A stretch of 64,000 nt of DNA, taken from Clitopilus passeckerianus. Taxonomy: Eukaryota; Basidiomycota; Agaricomycetes; Agaricales; Entolomataceae. The notes below the pieces were generated by a model. The model made no database searches, was not told where the DNA came from, and worked only from the letters and a program-made list of their open reading frames with translations. The stretch covers positions 124,001 to 188,000 of the forward strand of contig CALYLX010000064.1 in the NCBI GenBank assembly GCA_944990035.1, written 5' to 3'. Made by a program: the position numbers and the translations under genes. This document shows positions 23,330-34,900 of this stretch, piece by piece (within the stretch, counting starts at the first letter, position 1; every line of letters begins with the position of its first letter).

Positions 23330-23365
23330 ACGCGTTGTTCTGTAAGCTTCAAGTCTACAACGCGT
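23330..23365. promoter_or_regulatory. two ACGCGT boxes in the divergent intergenic region
   Basis: ACGCGT at 23330-23335 and 23360-23365, between RNR1 (minus) and the F-box gene (plus). They are about 380-410 bp upstream of the RNR1 ATG. Confidence 0.45.
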
Positions 23366-23436
23366 CGGCGTGTCCACGTGTTGACCGCCATCCTTCAACA
23401 ATCTCTGCCAACAAGGGACGATCTACATGGAATAGA

Positions 23437-25056
23437 ATGCATCCATGCCTGGAAATCTGTGAACTGCTTGAGTTAATTCTCTCCTATATTCTCCCTCCAA
23501 GAAGCCCCAACATTCTTAGTAAACTGATTGCAGAAGAGGATTGGCTTGATGAAGACCCTGAGTTCCATGCCTACTACACCGAGCCCAATCACACCTTGTT
23601 CAACCTTGCCTTGACATGTCGAACTCTCCAAAAACCTGCACTTTCAGCCCTGTGGTTTCGGTTAATTGACTTATCTCCTTTCATAAAGTGCATGGGTCGC
23701 GATCTGTGGATCCTTATAACAGAATCAGAAATTGTGAGTGAGGGTGAGAAATCCATCGAGAACGGTGTCTAACGTGCAAAACTTGCAGCATACGGTTAGA
23801 GAAATACTCCCCACGGATATCGAAACCCTAAATAAATACATTAGACTGGTGCAGGCTTATGAAGGTATCTCAACAAGGACAGAACGGCCCCGGGCCGGAT
23901 TGAGTAGGCAAGCGTACCTCTCCCTGCAGCGAGCAATGGAAGACCGCCGGTGCCTCCCCAATCTACGTTGGGCAGAAATATCGCGGTTATCGGACCCTTT
24001 ATCGGCCCTCACGTCCACACTCTCCATATATACAGCATTTTCCGTAATGAACCCAAGAATGTCGCCTTCCTAACAAAGCTGATTGAGCGTCTGCCCATGT
24101 TAACGACTCTCAGTTTGCCTGAGCTACGAAGCACTACGCGCTCCGAAGCTATATCAGAATGGGTCACCAAATTGGACTATCTACTTCACCTGAGGGCGTT
24201 TGACCTATCGATGAGGTCGATTCACCATATAGGCCACCTCCGCTCATTGAAGTATCTGGAGGTCATTTGTCAACAACCATTCACTCAGACCTTAGCCATT
24301 CCCACTAGCCCACCCCTACCTTTCTCTGCCTTGGAATCAATTCGCGTTGAGGGTGAAACTCTGGAATGGCCTGTTTCGTTTATGCACGCCATTGCACCTG
24401 GTTCTCCTCTCAAATCGGTTCATCTGGCTGCCCTGGATGAGTGCGAGGCCTCTTCATCCACCGATTGGGTACAAGCGTTCTCAACAATCCACCGCACATG
24501 CACAGCTGCGCTGAGTACCCTCTGTATCGAAGACGACTGTGAATACCCAGACGCACAAGAGTTGCCCATGCCCGGCGAGCATTTAACACAGCTTCGACAG
24601 TTCCCTAACCTCACTAGGATTGACATTCATCACCCTTTCGGGCATGGTATGGACGACAGTATGATGCATGATTTATCGCTGTCACTTCGCAAACTCGAAA
24701 TCCTTCGCTTAACAGAGACCGGACCTTTGACAGCTGATCCACGAATCACCTTTCAAGTTGCAAGTTTGAATTCGCTGGTTTGCACATGTCCCCACCTCTC
24801 CCATCTGGCATTATCAATGGATGCGAGAGCCTCGCACTTGCCGGTGCCCATTCCATCCCCGCCGACCCAAGGAAAATTAGAGACCCTTGAGGTTTGGCAT
24901 TCGTTAATTGACGTTCCGAAGCTTGTAGCAGAGTTCTTCTGTGATTTTTTCCGCTCAGGTCTACCATCAGTCACGCATACGAGAGGTCGTGAATATCTTT
25001 GTGATCGCACAGCTTCGGACACCTGGGGACAGGTCTTTGAAATTCTTGATATTTAA
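23437..25056 (+). pseudogene. F-box/LRR-type gene with one frameshift
   Basis: F-box protein gene, first of a tandem pair. Exon 1 (23437-23733) has 'MHPCLEICELLELILSYI' and 'FNLALTCRTLQKPALSALWFRL'. The intron 23734-23788 joins 'ESEI' to 'HTVREILPTDIETLNKY'. The frame is lost between 23985 and 24000: 'LRWAEISRLSDP' runs in one frame and 'FIGPHVHTLHIYSIF' in another, one base short. The paralogue at 25772 reads through continuously ('LRWVEIWGVYHPPILELFIG'). After the shift the frame stays open for some 350 codons to 25056, with LRR-like text and 'LETLEVWHSLIDVPKLV'. The lesion is therefore either recent or a sequencing error in a CCCTTT tract. Otherwise it would be a ~522-aa SCF adaptor. Confidence 0.65.
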
Positions 25057-25771
25057 AGCACCCAGGACTGGATCATGGATGGAATCCTGGGGAAGTTGGA
25101 TGATTGTACATTGGTAGATACGTGGATTGAACAAGACATATAACTACAATTTAAATATGTTTTCAGGTGTCGGGAGCCCAGAGACGGATGAGGTGGATAC
25201 ATTCGTTATAGCGTGTACGTCACATAGATTCCCAGTTACAAATCCACTTGTTATAGAGACTCTCTTTAGGTGTGCAAACCCAGGGCGGAATGTGGAGCAG
25301 ATGGCGAGCGGGGTGGTCAGAATATTGATAGATTCTTCGAAGAGCAGTGCAATTGTGGAGAATGTACAACTATTTTCAGTTTTCTTCGGATTTCCCAGGA
25401 TGAAATCTCTGGCTTGGTGCTGTGAAGTGGTGCCGACACTTGGAGGCCCATATTTCGTTGAAAATCCAACTTGATGAAATGTTTCAAGTGTCAGATTGGC
25501 TCACGTTTTGGGGGCTGCTGACAAAAGTCAAGGGGAAAGACGAGTGCATCCTACTTATCTCTTTATTTCACAAATAAAATCATATTTGTGGAAACGGAAC
25601 CCGAAAATACTGTAGCGATCGTTTTGAGTTGGTCAGGATCTAGAACGCACGTGTGCCAGAGCCAAGTCATCAAACCTTTATCTTGATCGCGATGTGAGTG
25701 TATCTGCCAGCAGACTGCAGCAGACTGCAGCAGAGGTTCGAAAGGTTGACCAAGCGCAGACCTTACAAACA
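25057..25771. other. intergenic, no gene seen
   Basis: About 700 bp between the two F-box paralogues with no supported coding. A short direct repeat of 'CTGCAGCAGA' lies near 25715-25735. Confidence 0.45.
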
Positions 25772-27433
25772 ATGCACCGGTGCTTGCAAACTTTCGAAAT
25801 CCTCGACATAGTTCTCTCTCACATTCGCCTTCCGAAAAGCTCCGGCGTAAACACTTTTGGTGAAAGGAGCATCACGCTCTATGGGCCCTGGACTGAGCCA
25901 ACATTTCTGAGCCTCGCCTTGACATGGCGGGCTTTCCAAGAACCGGCACTCGCTGCCTTATGGTATCAGCTGCCAGACTTCTCTGCTCTCATTAAATGCA
26001 TGGGACGCGATCTGTGGGTCGAAGAGGATAATGAGATTGTGAGTGAGCTGGACAATAACGCTATTCCATAGAGTGGAGTTTCTCACCATCAGAGCTTATA
26101 GCGTACTACCCGTGAAATCCTTCCAGAGGATATAGAAATTCTCAATAAATATGGCTGTCTAGTGCGAGGGTTCGAAGATATATGGTTGCGGCCTCCTTTG
26201 AGTAGGGAAGCATGTCTCGCGCTGCATCATGCAATGGACGAGCGTTGCCTCCTGCCTAACCTCCGTTGGGTGGAGATATGGGGCGTATATCATCCCCCCA
26301 TACTTGAGCTCTTTATTGGCTCTTGTATTCACACCCTCAATATACGCGGTAGTCCGCATCGTGAGGTTGCCCCGACTCGGACTAATCATGCTTCCGCCCT
26401 GCTCAAGCTAGCTGAGCGGTTGCCCAATTTAACAGGAATTGCTTTGCCAGCCCCGTTAAATGGTACGGAATATGAAGTTACATCCGAATCCGTCTGCAAA
26501 TGGCATCATCTCGTTCAGTTGGAAGCTTACCATTTGTCCGAAAAAGCTATTCCTCATCTAGCCAACCTCAGCTCATTGAAGCATCTGGACTTAACATGAG
26601 CTCTGGATGTGATATCCTCATTTTATCCCTCCGACGTCCCGGTTCTGGATCCCAACGACCCCTCACCATTTCCTGCTTTGGAATCTATTTGCCTTCGATG
26701 CCAGACCCTGGAATGGCCTTCTGCATTTATGTTCTTCCTTCGCCCCTCCCCTCTGCTCAAATCAGTTCATCTAGCTGGCCTCGACTCCCTAGAGCCTCCA
26801 TCAGCCACTGACTGGGAATATGCGTTCTCTTCAGTTCACCGGTGCTGTACAAAGTCGCTGACTTCACTCTGCATTCAAGAAGAATATGATTCTGCCGCAG
26901 ACGAGGACATACACTTGCAACAAATGCCCAGCAACTATCTAATGCAACTTCAATCCTTCCCCGATCTGATCATACTCGACATTCGACACCCGATCGGATA
27001 CGATATCGACGATGACGTGATTCTAGCCTTATCTCTATCGCTACCGAAGTTGACAAAACTTCGATTAACCGCCCAGGCACCCTCTATACCCCCACCTAGA
27101 ATCACACTGACAAGTTTGATCTCATTGGATCAGGCTTGCCCCAACCTCTCTCATGTTGCGCTCTCCATGGATATGAGGACCTTACGCTTGCCTAAGACAA
27201 GTGTACCATCACAGAGCAAGCTCGAGACCCTTGAAGTGTGGCATTCTGCCCTCGACAGTGCTCAGCCTGTCGTAGACTGGTTCTTGAACATGTTTCCCGC
27301 TGGCATGACAGTCTTAAAAGCCGGGTTTTATTCTTTCCGCCCCTCTACCGCGTACGGTGACATATGGGATCAGGTCTTCGGACTTCTTGGTAGTCACGGT
27401 TCCGGGGGGTGGACGATCCTGAAAGGCAATTGA
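25772..27433 (+). pseudogene. F-box/LRR-type gene with in-frame TGA
   Basis: Tandem paralogue of the gene at 23437. Exon 1 (25772-26038) has 'MHRCLQTFEILDIVLSHI' and 'LALTWRAFQEPALAALWYQL'. The intron 26039-26101 joins 'DNEI' to 'RTTREILPEDIEILNKY', at the same place as in the neighbour. One frame of 533 codons runs to 27433, interrupted only by TGA at 26597-26599 ('SLKHLDLT*ALDVISSF'). Downstream it continues with 'LETLEVWHSALDSAQPVV', matching the paralogue closely. The single stop suggests a young pseudogene; a truncated F-box protein of about 255 aa is the alternative product. A start at 25694 is also open but lacks family support. Confidence 0.65.
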
Positions 27434-27703
27434 GGAATTCTTTACATCAATATACTGAACAAAGATAACTTCTCGTTTGATTGTGTAACCCACGGAATCC
27501 TGAAGGCACAGCCATGGTGGACTCATTTACATCCCACATACTTGTGTCGTACTTACCGTAAGCTCTATGAATAACGCGACGACGGGACGCGTCCTTTCGT
27601 GTCATCCTATTGTAGGTCACAATTAAATCGGGTTGCGGACTTGGCTGTGAAGCTTGCCTACCCACCCACGGCTCTCAATGGGCAATGGACGATTGAACTT
27701 CCA

Positions 27704-27775
27704 TCGGATATGGTGTAACGGCTAACATTGCCGCCTCTCACGCGGCAGCTCGGGGTTCGATTCCCCGTATCCGAG
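27704..27775 (+). tRNA. tRNA-Glu (CUC)
   Basis: A 72-nt cloverleaf. The acceptor stem TCGGATA pairs with TATCCGA, with G as discriminator. The anticodon loop CTCTCAC gives anticodon CTC, and the T arm contains GGTTCGATTCC. A run of six T at 27777-27782 is a Pol III terminator. No intron. Confidence 0.95.
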
Positions 27776-28003
27776 ATTTTTTCTGAGTGTTCAAACTGAT
27801 CTTGTCTGTCGTCTGACGAGGTTGACATCTTTACTGTTATACATCCCATTTCTAGGCTCGAAACTTCACACAACCCTTCGAACCTCCGACGACATAGCCA
27901 GGTTTTTACAGCCACTCGGCTCCAAATACTGTGAATTTACCTCGGATCAGCATTTATGGTGAGAAGTGTTGGTCAGATTTAATTTGCGGATGATACCTTT
28001 CAT

Positions 28004-28075
28004 AGCAGCATGGCGCAGTGGAAGCGCGCAGGGCCCATAACCCTGAGGTCACTCGATCGAGACGAGTTGCTGCTA
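28004..28075 (+). tRNA. initiator tRNA-Met (CAU)
   Basis: Acceptor stem AGCAGCA pairs with TGCTGCT. The anticodon stem-loop GGGCCCATAACCC carries CAT. The T loop reads ATCGAGA rather than TTC..., giving A54 as in eukaryotic initiators, and the three G-C pairs under the anticodon loop also fit. T6 at 28081-28086 is the terminator. No intron. Confidence 0.9.
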
Positions 28076-28213
28076 GAATATTTTTTGCCTATACAGCATT
28101 CGTCAATCTGCTCAGTCTGGAAGCTGACTCGTTCTGACTCGGTACGCTATCTAAAACTGAAATTAGTCATTTTAATTGTCATTTCACTTTCATTAACATT
28201 TTGCGTACTCAAC

Positions 28214-28615
28214 ATGTCTTCCACCTTTGCTACCCAGATGCACTCCACCGCCAACCCATACGAGAGTCAATTTGGCTACTCTCGTGCCGTGCGTCGGGGG
28301 AGCTTGATCTTCGTCTCGGGAACGACAGCAATCGACACCAACACGGGAGAAGTAGTTCATCCCGACTCCGCATATGATCAAGCCATAAAAATCTTTGACG
28401 AAATTGTTAAAGCAGTCGAGGCGCTTGGTGGAACGCGTTCGGATGTCATGCGTATCAGGATGTTCGTGACCTACGACGAGGATAGCGGCGATGTTGGCCG
28501 AGCACTCAAGGATAGTTTTGGTGAAGTGAATCCAGCAGCCACTATGATTCTTGGTGCAAAGTTCGTGCGTCCCGAAATGAGGGTAGAGATAGAGGCAGAC
28601 GCGTTACTGCTTTAG
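28214..28615 (+). CDS. RidA / YjgF-YER057c-UK114 family protein
   Basis: Single-exon gene of 133 aa, matching the family length. RidA proteins hydrolyse reactive enamine/imine intermediates from PLP-dependent enzymes. Visible family blocks are 'GSLIFVSGTTAID', 'AYDQAIKIFDEIVKAVEALGG', 'VMRIRMFVTYDED' and the C-terminal 'FVRPEMRVEIEADALL', where the Arg binds the substrate carboxylate in the family. The longer open frame back to 28010 runs through the initiator tRNA, so the ATG at 28214 is chosen. No clear organelle-targeting sequence is visible, so a cytosolic location is most likely. Confidence 0.9.
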   Translation: MSSTFATQMHSTANPYESQFGYSRAVRRGSLIFVSGTTAIDTNTGEVVHPDSAYDQAIKIFDEIVKAVEALGGTRSDVMRIRMFVTYDEDSGDVGRALKDSFGEVNPAATMILGAKFVRPEMRVEIEADALLL

Positions 28616-28853
28616 TAAGTCACTTTGACCAACGAGTCGATCCACAATGTCCTGACGCAGCAAGCGTAGAGTGGCAAGTTCCTCGTGTTTTATAGGAGGA
28701 ACGTAAATCATCGTTGATTATCTGCGAATTGCGGGGGATGGATATGGGTGACTATAATGCTAGGCTACAATACAAACTCCCAGAGCGTGCTCACTCCTTT
28801 ATCAAAACACTTCCTTTTTCAATCGTAACTATAGCTGTGGTGTCGGTTTCTTC

Positions 28854-31530
28854 TAATGGAAAACAGTTCGTTCTTTGCTCGTCTCTCCGCTTTCTTGCAC
28901 GAAAAGTACGAAAATGCCAGCTGCGACGAATACGACGACGCTGGTGTAGACTGGGATGGACCGGTCCATCATGAGTAAGATTCCACCCAGTATGGGTGCG
29001 ATCATTCCCCCACTATTCAAGAGTCAACTCAGAAAAATGGGACTCAAAACACTGAGGCTTACATTCTAGAGAGTGCTGATGCAATTCCACAGGCGGTACC
29101 TCGAACTATAGCGTAGGGTATTAGAGAAAGAAATTCACAATACATCCAGAGCAGAAACATACCTTTGGTGCCGAATATCTCTGGTGTCCAGCCATAGAGC
29201 ACAGCCCACATAGCAGTGGCACTCAAGCTAATACCAACGGTACTGGCCCTGACGGCCCATGACGATTCCACCATGACAAAAACCACACAGAAGAACGCCG
29301 TGATGAAGGTGCTACCAGCCAAAGACCATTTCCTGCCAAGCGATGACTCGACGAAGTATGCACCAATCTAGGGAACCACATCAGTATGCTGGACATTCAG
29401 GGCGGGAGGGCAAACCAACCAAAGCCCCAGGGCATCCACCCAATGTGAAGATCACGACATCCCACAAACTCTCATCCAACGACTTCTCAGCCGTCGCGCT
29501 AGCAGCGCCCCCAGGTGCACTCGTCTCCAGCAACTTCGGCAGGTAAACATTGAACATCGTATACGCTGCAGCCATCATCAGAATCTCAGTCAACCTACAA
29601 TAATCGAACAGCACTTACCCAACGACATCAGAGTCCACACCGCCCAAACCAACAGCGTCGTCCTCATCCACTCCGGCGACAGCACCATCATAACCCGATC
29701 CCACCAAGCCCAAACGGGCTTCCTCAACCACCTCGGCAGCTTCCAGCAAACCTTCTTCTCATACAACGACATCCGCCTCCCGCTCGCAGACGACAGCCTC
29801 CTCGATCTGGACAAGCTAGTCGCCAACCTCGGCCTTCGCGAACGCGCAGGCGGGACGGGTTCAGAATCGTCCTTCCTTGCCTCCCCATCATCATCCTCAG
29901 CGTTTAGCCCTTCCGCCTTCCCAGCGCTTGAACTGGATCCGGCTTGCTGCATGGGTGGCGCATCTGGGAACCTGGGAACGTGCTCCGTCGCAGGTGTATA
30001 ATACGCATGGCCATCCAACGGTGTCGAACTATCACCCGTGGTGTTATACTGCGTAACAAGCGCAGGCCGGCTGCCGCTTAATGAGCTTCTCCCCGATCCT
30101 TGTGAGTTCGTTCTGGAAGGTACGTGGTCAGGATCCAATTCCGATCCTGTGACATTGAAGATGGTGGTAGAGGTAGGTCGTGGTTTGTCCATGTTTTCTC
30201 TGTAGTTTGGTCGGAGGGTGGAATCCCCAGTTGGAGGGGGAGTACAGGGTCGACGCATCTCGGCGGGAGAGTCGGAGACGTCGGCAATGTCGAGGTTGAG
30301 GTTTGAGCCGTTGAAGCGGGAGATGAGTTGGAGAGACTCGATGGCTTCAAGGGGGCGTCCGGCGTGGACAAGGTAACGTGGTGATTCATGGAGGCGGAAA
30401 AAGACCATGCGGGCGAGGAACATAGCCAGTGTCTGAGAACGAGTATTAGGACTGACGAACAATAAGGTTTTGATGGAACATGCGCACGATAAATCCGAGA
30501 ATAGAGAGCAACCACTTCCACCCTTGGTTCTGCGTCTTGACATCGCAGGGAACATTAGGCAGACATGAATTTTGTGGGATCACAAGCAATCCTACAACGG
30601 CGGCTAGTACTGCACCGAAGGAGAAGAATACCGAAAGAGCAGTCACAAGATACTGCTTGGATTTCGGCATATGTTCAAGCAACAATGTGCCGTCGGTTGG
30701 CATTGAGCCCTGTGGAAGATGAATTCATTTGGGGGCAACTATGATCAAGTTTTGATGACGTACTCCAACGGCACTCCCAAGGAAGAACAGCAGTACACAT
30801 AGTGACGGGAATGAGTTGGCAAACGAGGCGAGAAGTCCGAAGACGGAGGTGAAGAAGAGTGTTGCGTTAAAGGCGGTGCTGCGTCCCATGAGGTCCGAGC
30901 CTGCATGGGGGAGTCAGTCAAGCACGTCGGGGGTTAGATTCTGAGCCGTACATGTTCCCCAGCCTATTGCCCCGAACATCATCCCAGCAAACATAGAGGA
31001 CGATAGGGTTCCTATGTAATTGTCTGGTACTGCATTCCGAATGTCATTTGAGCCCTGTCCAGAATAACACGGCATCGGCGGACTCACCATCGTAGTGCCG
31101 TTGCACTCGGGGTAAAATAATGGCAATGGCTTGGATCCACATCTGGCATGCATAGTGTTAAGGGGGAAAGCGTTGTGAGTTTCGTATAGTTACATTGTCT
31201 GCCAGCCAGCCTGAAGACGATTATACATCAGGAATTTGTATTTTGGCGCCACCATTGTCATGCACGTACCGAAACCACATAAGGATAAGAGTGTCCATTG
31301 GTAGCTTCCCATTCCGATTCTGTCTATCGTTCTATCAAGCTTCAAAGTACATTAGCACCTATATTCATCGCCATTAAGCCCTGGGAACTTACTGGTGTCC
31401 TTCCGTCGCATTCCTCTGCGTCTTCCTCTCCGTTTATGAGATTTTGCCGCTCTACATCGTCCTCTCCGTCCTGGAAGTAGTCTGAAGGCATGCTTTCAGC
31501 CCAGAATCCGGAAGCGCGAGGCGTGGCCAT
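28854..31530 (-). CDS. MFS transporter with a long cytosolic loop
   Basis: Major facilitator superfamily membrane transporter, roughly 780 aa, in many exons. The N-terminus 'MATPRASGFWAESMPSDYF' is acidic and cytosolic. Transmembrane blocks include 'NYIGTLSSSMFAGMMFGAIGWG', 'FGLLASFANSFPSLCVLLFF' and, late in the protein, 'VGISLSATAMWAVLYGWTPEIF' and 'GGMIAPILGGILLMMDRSIP'. A 'D(L)MGRS' signature follows the second helix. Between the halves lies a loop of about 200 residues rich in Ser, Pro, Arg and Asp/Glu (around 29750-30350). This is much longer than in ordinary sugar or phosphate porters and recalls SV2-like and phosphate-type fungal members. The stop TAG is at 28854-28856. The substrate cannot be called. 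Confidence 0.8.
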
Positions 31531-31968
31531 GGCATCTGTAAGCGATCAGGCTTTTATACGCAGCTTGGGGTACAAATTGCGCGATGTCACAAAACGGTGC
31601 AAATGAAGCTGCAGGTTTGCTACCCTGGCTAACCGAGAGGTATGGAGCCCAAAGGGGGAACGGGGATCAAATTTGTAAGCAAGCGCTGAAGCGTCCGTAC
31701 GTACGCCACACTAAGCAAGATCTCTAAGCTATCCCTATCCAATTTGTTCTCTTATCTTTGACAATCTCCGTTGAAAGCGTTCCCCTTGGTCTATGAGTAG
31801 ACGCTCGATGAAGAGCAGGACAACTGAACTCGGCCGAAGGGACGTAATCTTTGTCATCGTCTTTGTCATCTCGGCATCTCGGAACCGCGTTCCTGGTTGA
31901 CTCGCGCGTGGAATAATTAGTGTCACCGTGGCGCGTGCTGTCTCCTTTCACCATTCTTCAGTTACCTG
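31531..31968. promoter_or_regulatory. shared upstream region of the MFS transporter and RAD4
   Basis: The two genes diverge with 438 bp between their ATGs, so both promoters must lie here. No clear TATA or known binding box stands out. Confidence 0.45.
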
Positions 31969-34900
31969 ATGTCGAACAGAGACAGCGATGTACCATTTGA
32001 CCAGGACAGTGAAGATGACTTTGACTGGGAAGAGGTAGACGTTCCAGAACATCAGCAGCAAGTTCAAGAACCACCAGGGCCATTGCAAGAGCTTGAACAC
32101 GAAGAAGTTGAACAACAACAAGAGAAGCACTTTGAAATTACCATTCAAACTGGTTCATCCAAGAAGAAGAGAGATGCTGAAGCAGTCAAGTCGGTGAAAG
32201 CAATGGTTGGTATAGTGCTTTATTGACATTGGACGCGTCCAGAAATAGAGGAATATCTCATGCTGAACGTCAACTGCGAATAACTTGTCACAAGCTGCAT
32301 ACCGTCGCTCTTCTCGTAAACGCGTCAATGAGAAACAAATGGATTAACGACGAACTACTGCATGTAAGTAACGAATGTACAACATGCAATGAACCCGTTT
32401 TAACAAGATAACCAGGCCCGTCTACTCTCATTAACCCCTATGCCACTCCAGAACGCATTCGGCCTAATCCACAAATCTCGAGTCCCAGACCAGAACCAAC
32501 GCGGACGCATGTTCGAACAAGCCATCCTCAACCTCGCAGAATGGTGGTCCTCCGAATTCTTCGAGATCACTCTAGACGGCCACATCCGCAACAGGACTTA
32601 CGAAGCTGTTCAAACTCGACTTGAGGCTCTACGAGCTCGACATCCGAATGCTGGACCTGACGAACCTCTGAATATGAAGGACATTCACAAGATGCTTGGT
32701 ATTGACCCCGAAATAATTAGGAGCCCCAACAGCCTCATGAAACACGCGCTCATGCAGACTGGGTCCAGGGATACCAGTGCTCAGCTGTTTACTGCTCTCT
32801 GTCGTGCACTTGGTATCCCTGCCCGGCTAGTTGTTAGCTTGCAGAGTGTGCCTTGGCAAACGAACGTAGGCAAGCCGAAGCCGACGTACAAGAAGTCGCC
32901 GAAAACGAATGGTTCTGCGACGGGGAAAGGCAAAGGAAAAGCAAAGGCGGACGAGGAAGATGAAGACACGGGAGATGTGGAGATGGACGAAGCTGATAGT
33001 CCTGTGGATGTTAAAGGGAAAGGCAGAGCAAAAGGCGAGTTTCCGGGATATGGACAACGTCTTGACGGACCACCTGCCGTCAAGAGCGCAAAGGCGAAAG
33101 GGAAAGAAAAGGATCCTCCGATCGTCAAGCTTCGGAAGCAAAAAGACAAAGGACGCGTTCTTGGAGGACCCTCACCGTCAAGCCCGAGTGCAAGCTCAAG
33201 CCGTTTTGGTAAGTGTTTATCCCTTAGGTTAGGGATTCTTCTCCAGACTAACTACATATTCGACCTCCCTCAGCTTCCCCACTCCCTCCAACCCGCGTGG
33301 ACCCAACCAAAACACCACCAGTCTTCTGGACCGAAGTCTTCTCCCGGCCCGACGGGCGCTGGATCCCAGTTGACCCCATTCGCGCCATCGTCAACAAACG
33401 CAAAACCTTCGACCCCACTCCAGCCAGTACCTCTGGCCCCAGCACCATTGTCCCCAACATCGGCCAGTCAACATTGTTCCCTCCTCGGCCATCGACACCT
33501 CGGCCTGCGGGGAGGGGAGGAGTGCAGGACAATAGAATGTTGTATGTTATGGCGTTTGAGGAGGATGGCTATGCTAGGGATGTGACGAGGAGGTATGCGA
33601 GGGAGTATAGTGCGAAGGTCGCGAAAGCGCAAGGAGGGAGTAATGCTGCGATTTATGGAGGAGGGGGGAAGGGGAGGGTGGCGTGGTGGGAGAAGGTGGT
33701 TGAGTCTGTTGCGAGGCCGTATAGATTGGTATGTGCTTTCCGTTAGAGCTACTCCTTTGAAAGGGGAGTACTGATGCAAACTTGAAACAGCATAGAGACG
33801 ATGTTGAAGACGAAGAGCTAGATGCGGCACAGTACAAGGAACCAATGCCATCCACCATAGCTGGATTCAAAGACCACCCTCTATACGTCCTCCAACGACA
33901 CCTCAAGCAAACCGAAGTCATCCACCCACCACCTCCCGACACACCCGAACTTGGCAAATTCCGAGGCGAAGCCGTCTATCCGCGCTCCTCCGTTGTCTCT
34001 CTCAAAACTGCAGAGAATTGGATGCGCTCGGAAGGGAGAGCGGTCAAGGAGGGTATGCAGCCGCTCAAAATGGTGAAAGTGAGAGCTGGGACGATCAATA
34101 AGTTGAGGGAGTTGGAGGTGTTGATGGAGGCTGGTGCTGATGCCGATGGTGGAGAGGGAAGTCTGGCAGGCGGGAAAGCGGAAGCGATGCAGGGGTTGTA
34201 TGCTTGGAACCAGACGGAGGCGTATATCCCACCCCCGGTCGTTGATGGGATTGTGCCGAAAAATAATTTTGGGAATGTGGATCTTTATGTTCCTTCCATG
34301 CTCCCGCAGGGTGGTGTGCATTTGCCATGTCAGTCTTTCCATTTTCTTTCGGATGACGTTTTAGCCTGACAAGCTGGCTAAACAGTTAAGGGTACGGCAA
34401 AGATTGCAAAGAAACTGGGAATCGATTATGCCGAAGCAGTGGTACGTATTTACTGCTACCACCTGTATGATCAAACTAACTCTGATTCTGATACTTAGAC
34501 TGGCTTCGAGTTTAAGAAACGCCGAGCTTTCCCTGTCATTGAAGGTGTAGTGGTCGCAAAGGAGAATGAAGCCATACTATTGGACGTATGTCAAGAACCC
34601 TCCTGTTCGCTCTGTAAACCCCTAACATCTTGATCGTAGGCGTATCTTGAGGCAGAGGAACAAGCCAACCTGAAAGCGCAAGCCAAACGCGAAGAACGTG
34701 TAATCAAACTTTGGAGCAAACTCATCCAGGGTTTGAAAATACGACAGCGATTGCAAGAACAATATGCCACAAAGCCGCCTGACAAGCACGCAGCCGGCGA
34801 GGAGGCCCATTCAGGAGATGGGGTTGAGGCTGGCAGTTTCCTGAACGAGGACAAGGTTAAGGTTTGTATTCTGTCAACCTCTTCAGGCAAAGTCATTAAC

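Noticed and set aside
28010..28213. Open frame upstream of the RidA gene
   Set aside because: It runs through the initiator tRNA-Met gene; the ATG at 28214 gives the family length.
32870..33200. Lys/Asp/Glu-rich insert in RAD4 as a foreign insertion
   Set aside because: It is in frame, and inserts in the split transglutaminase-like domain are usual in Rad4/XPC proteins.
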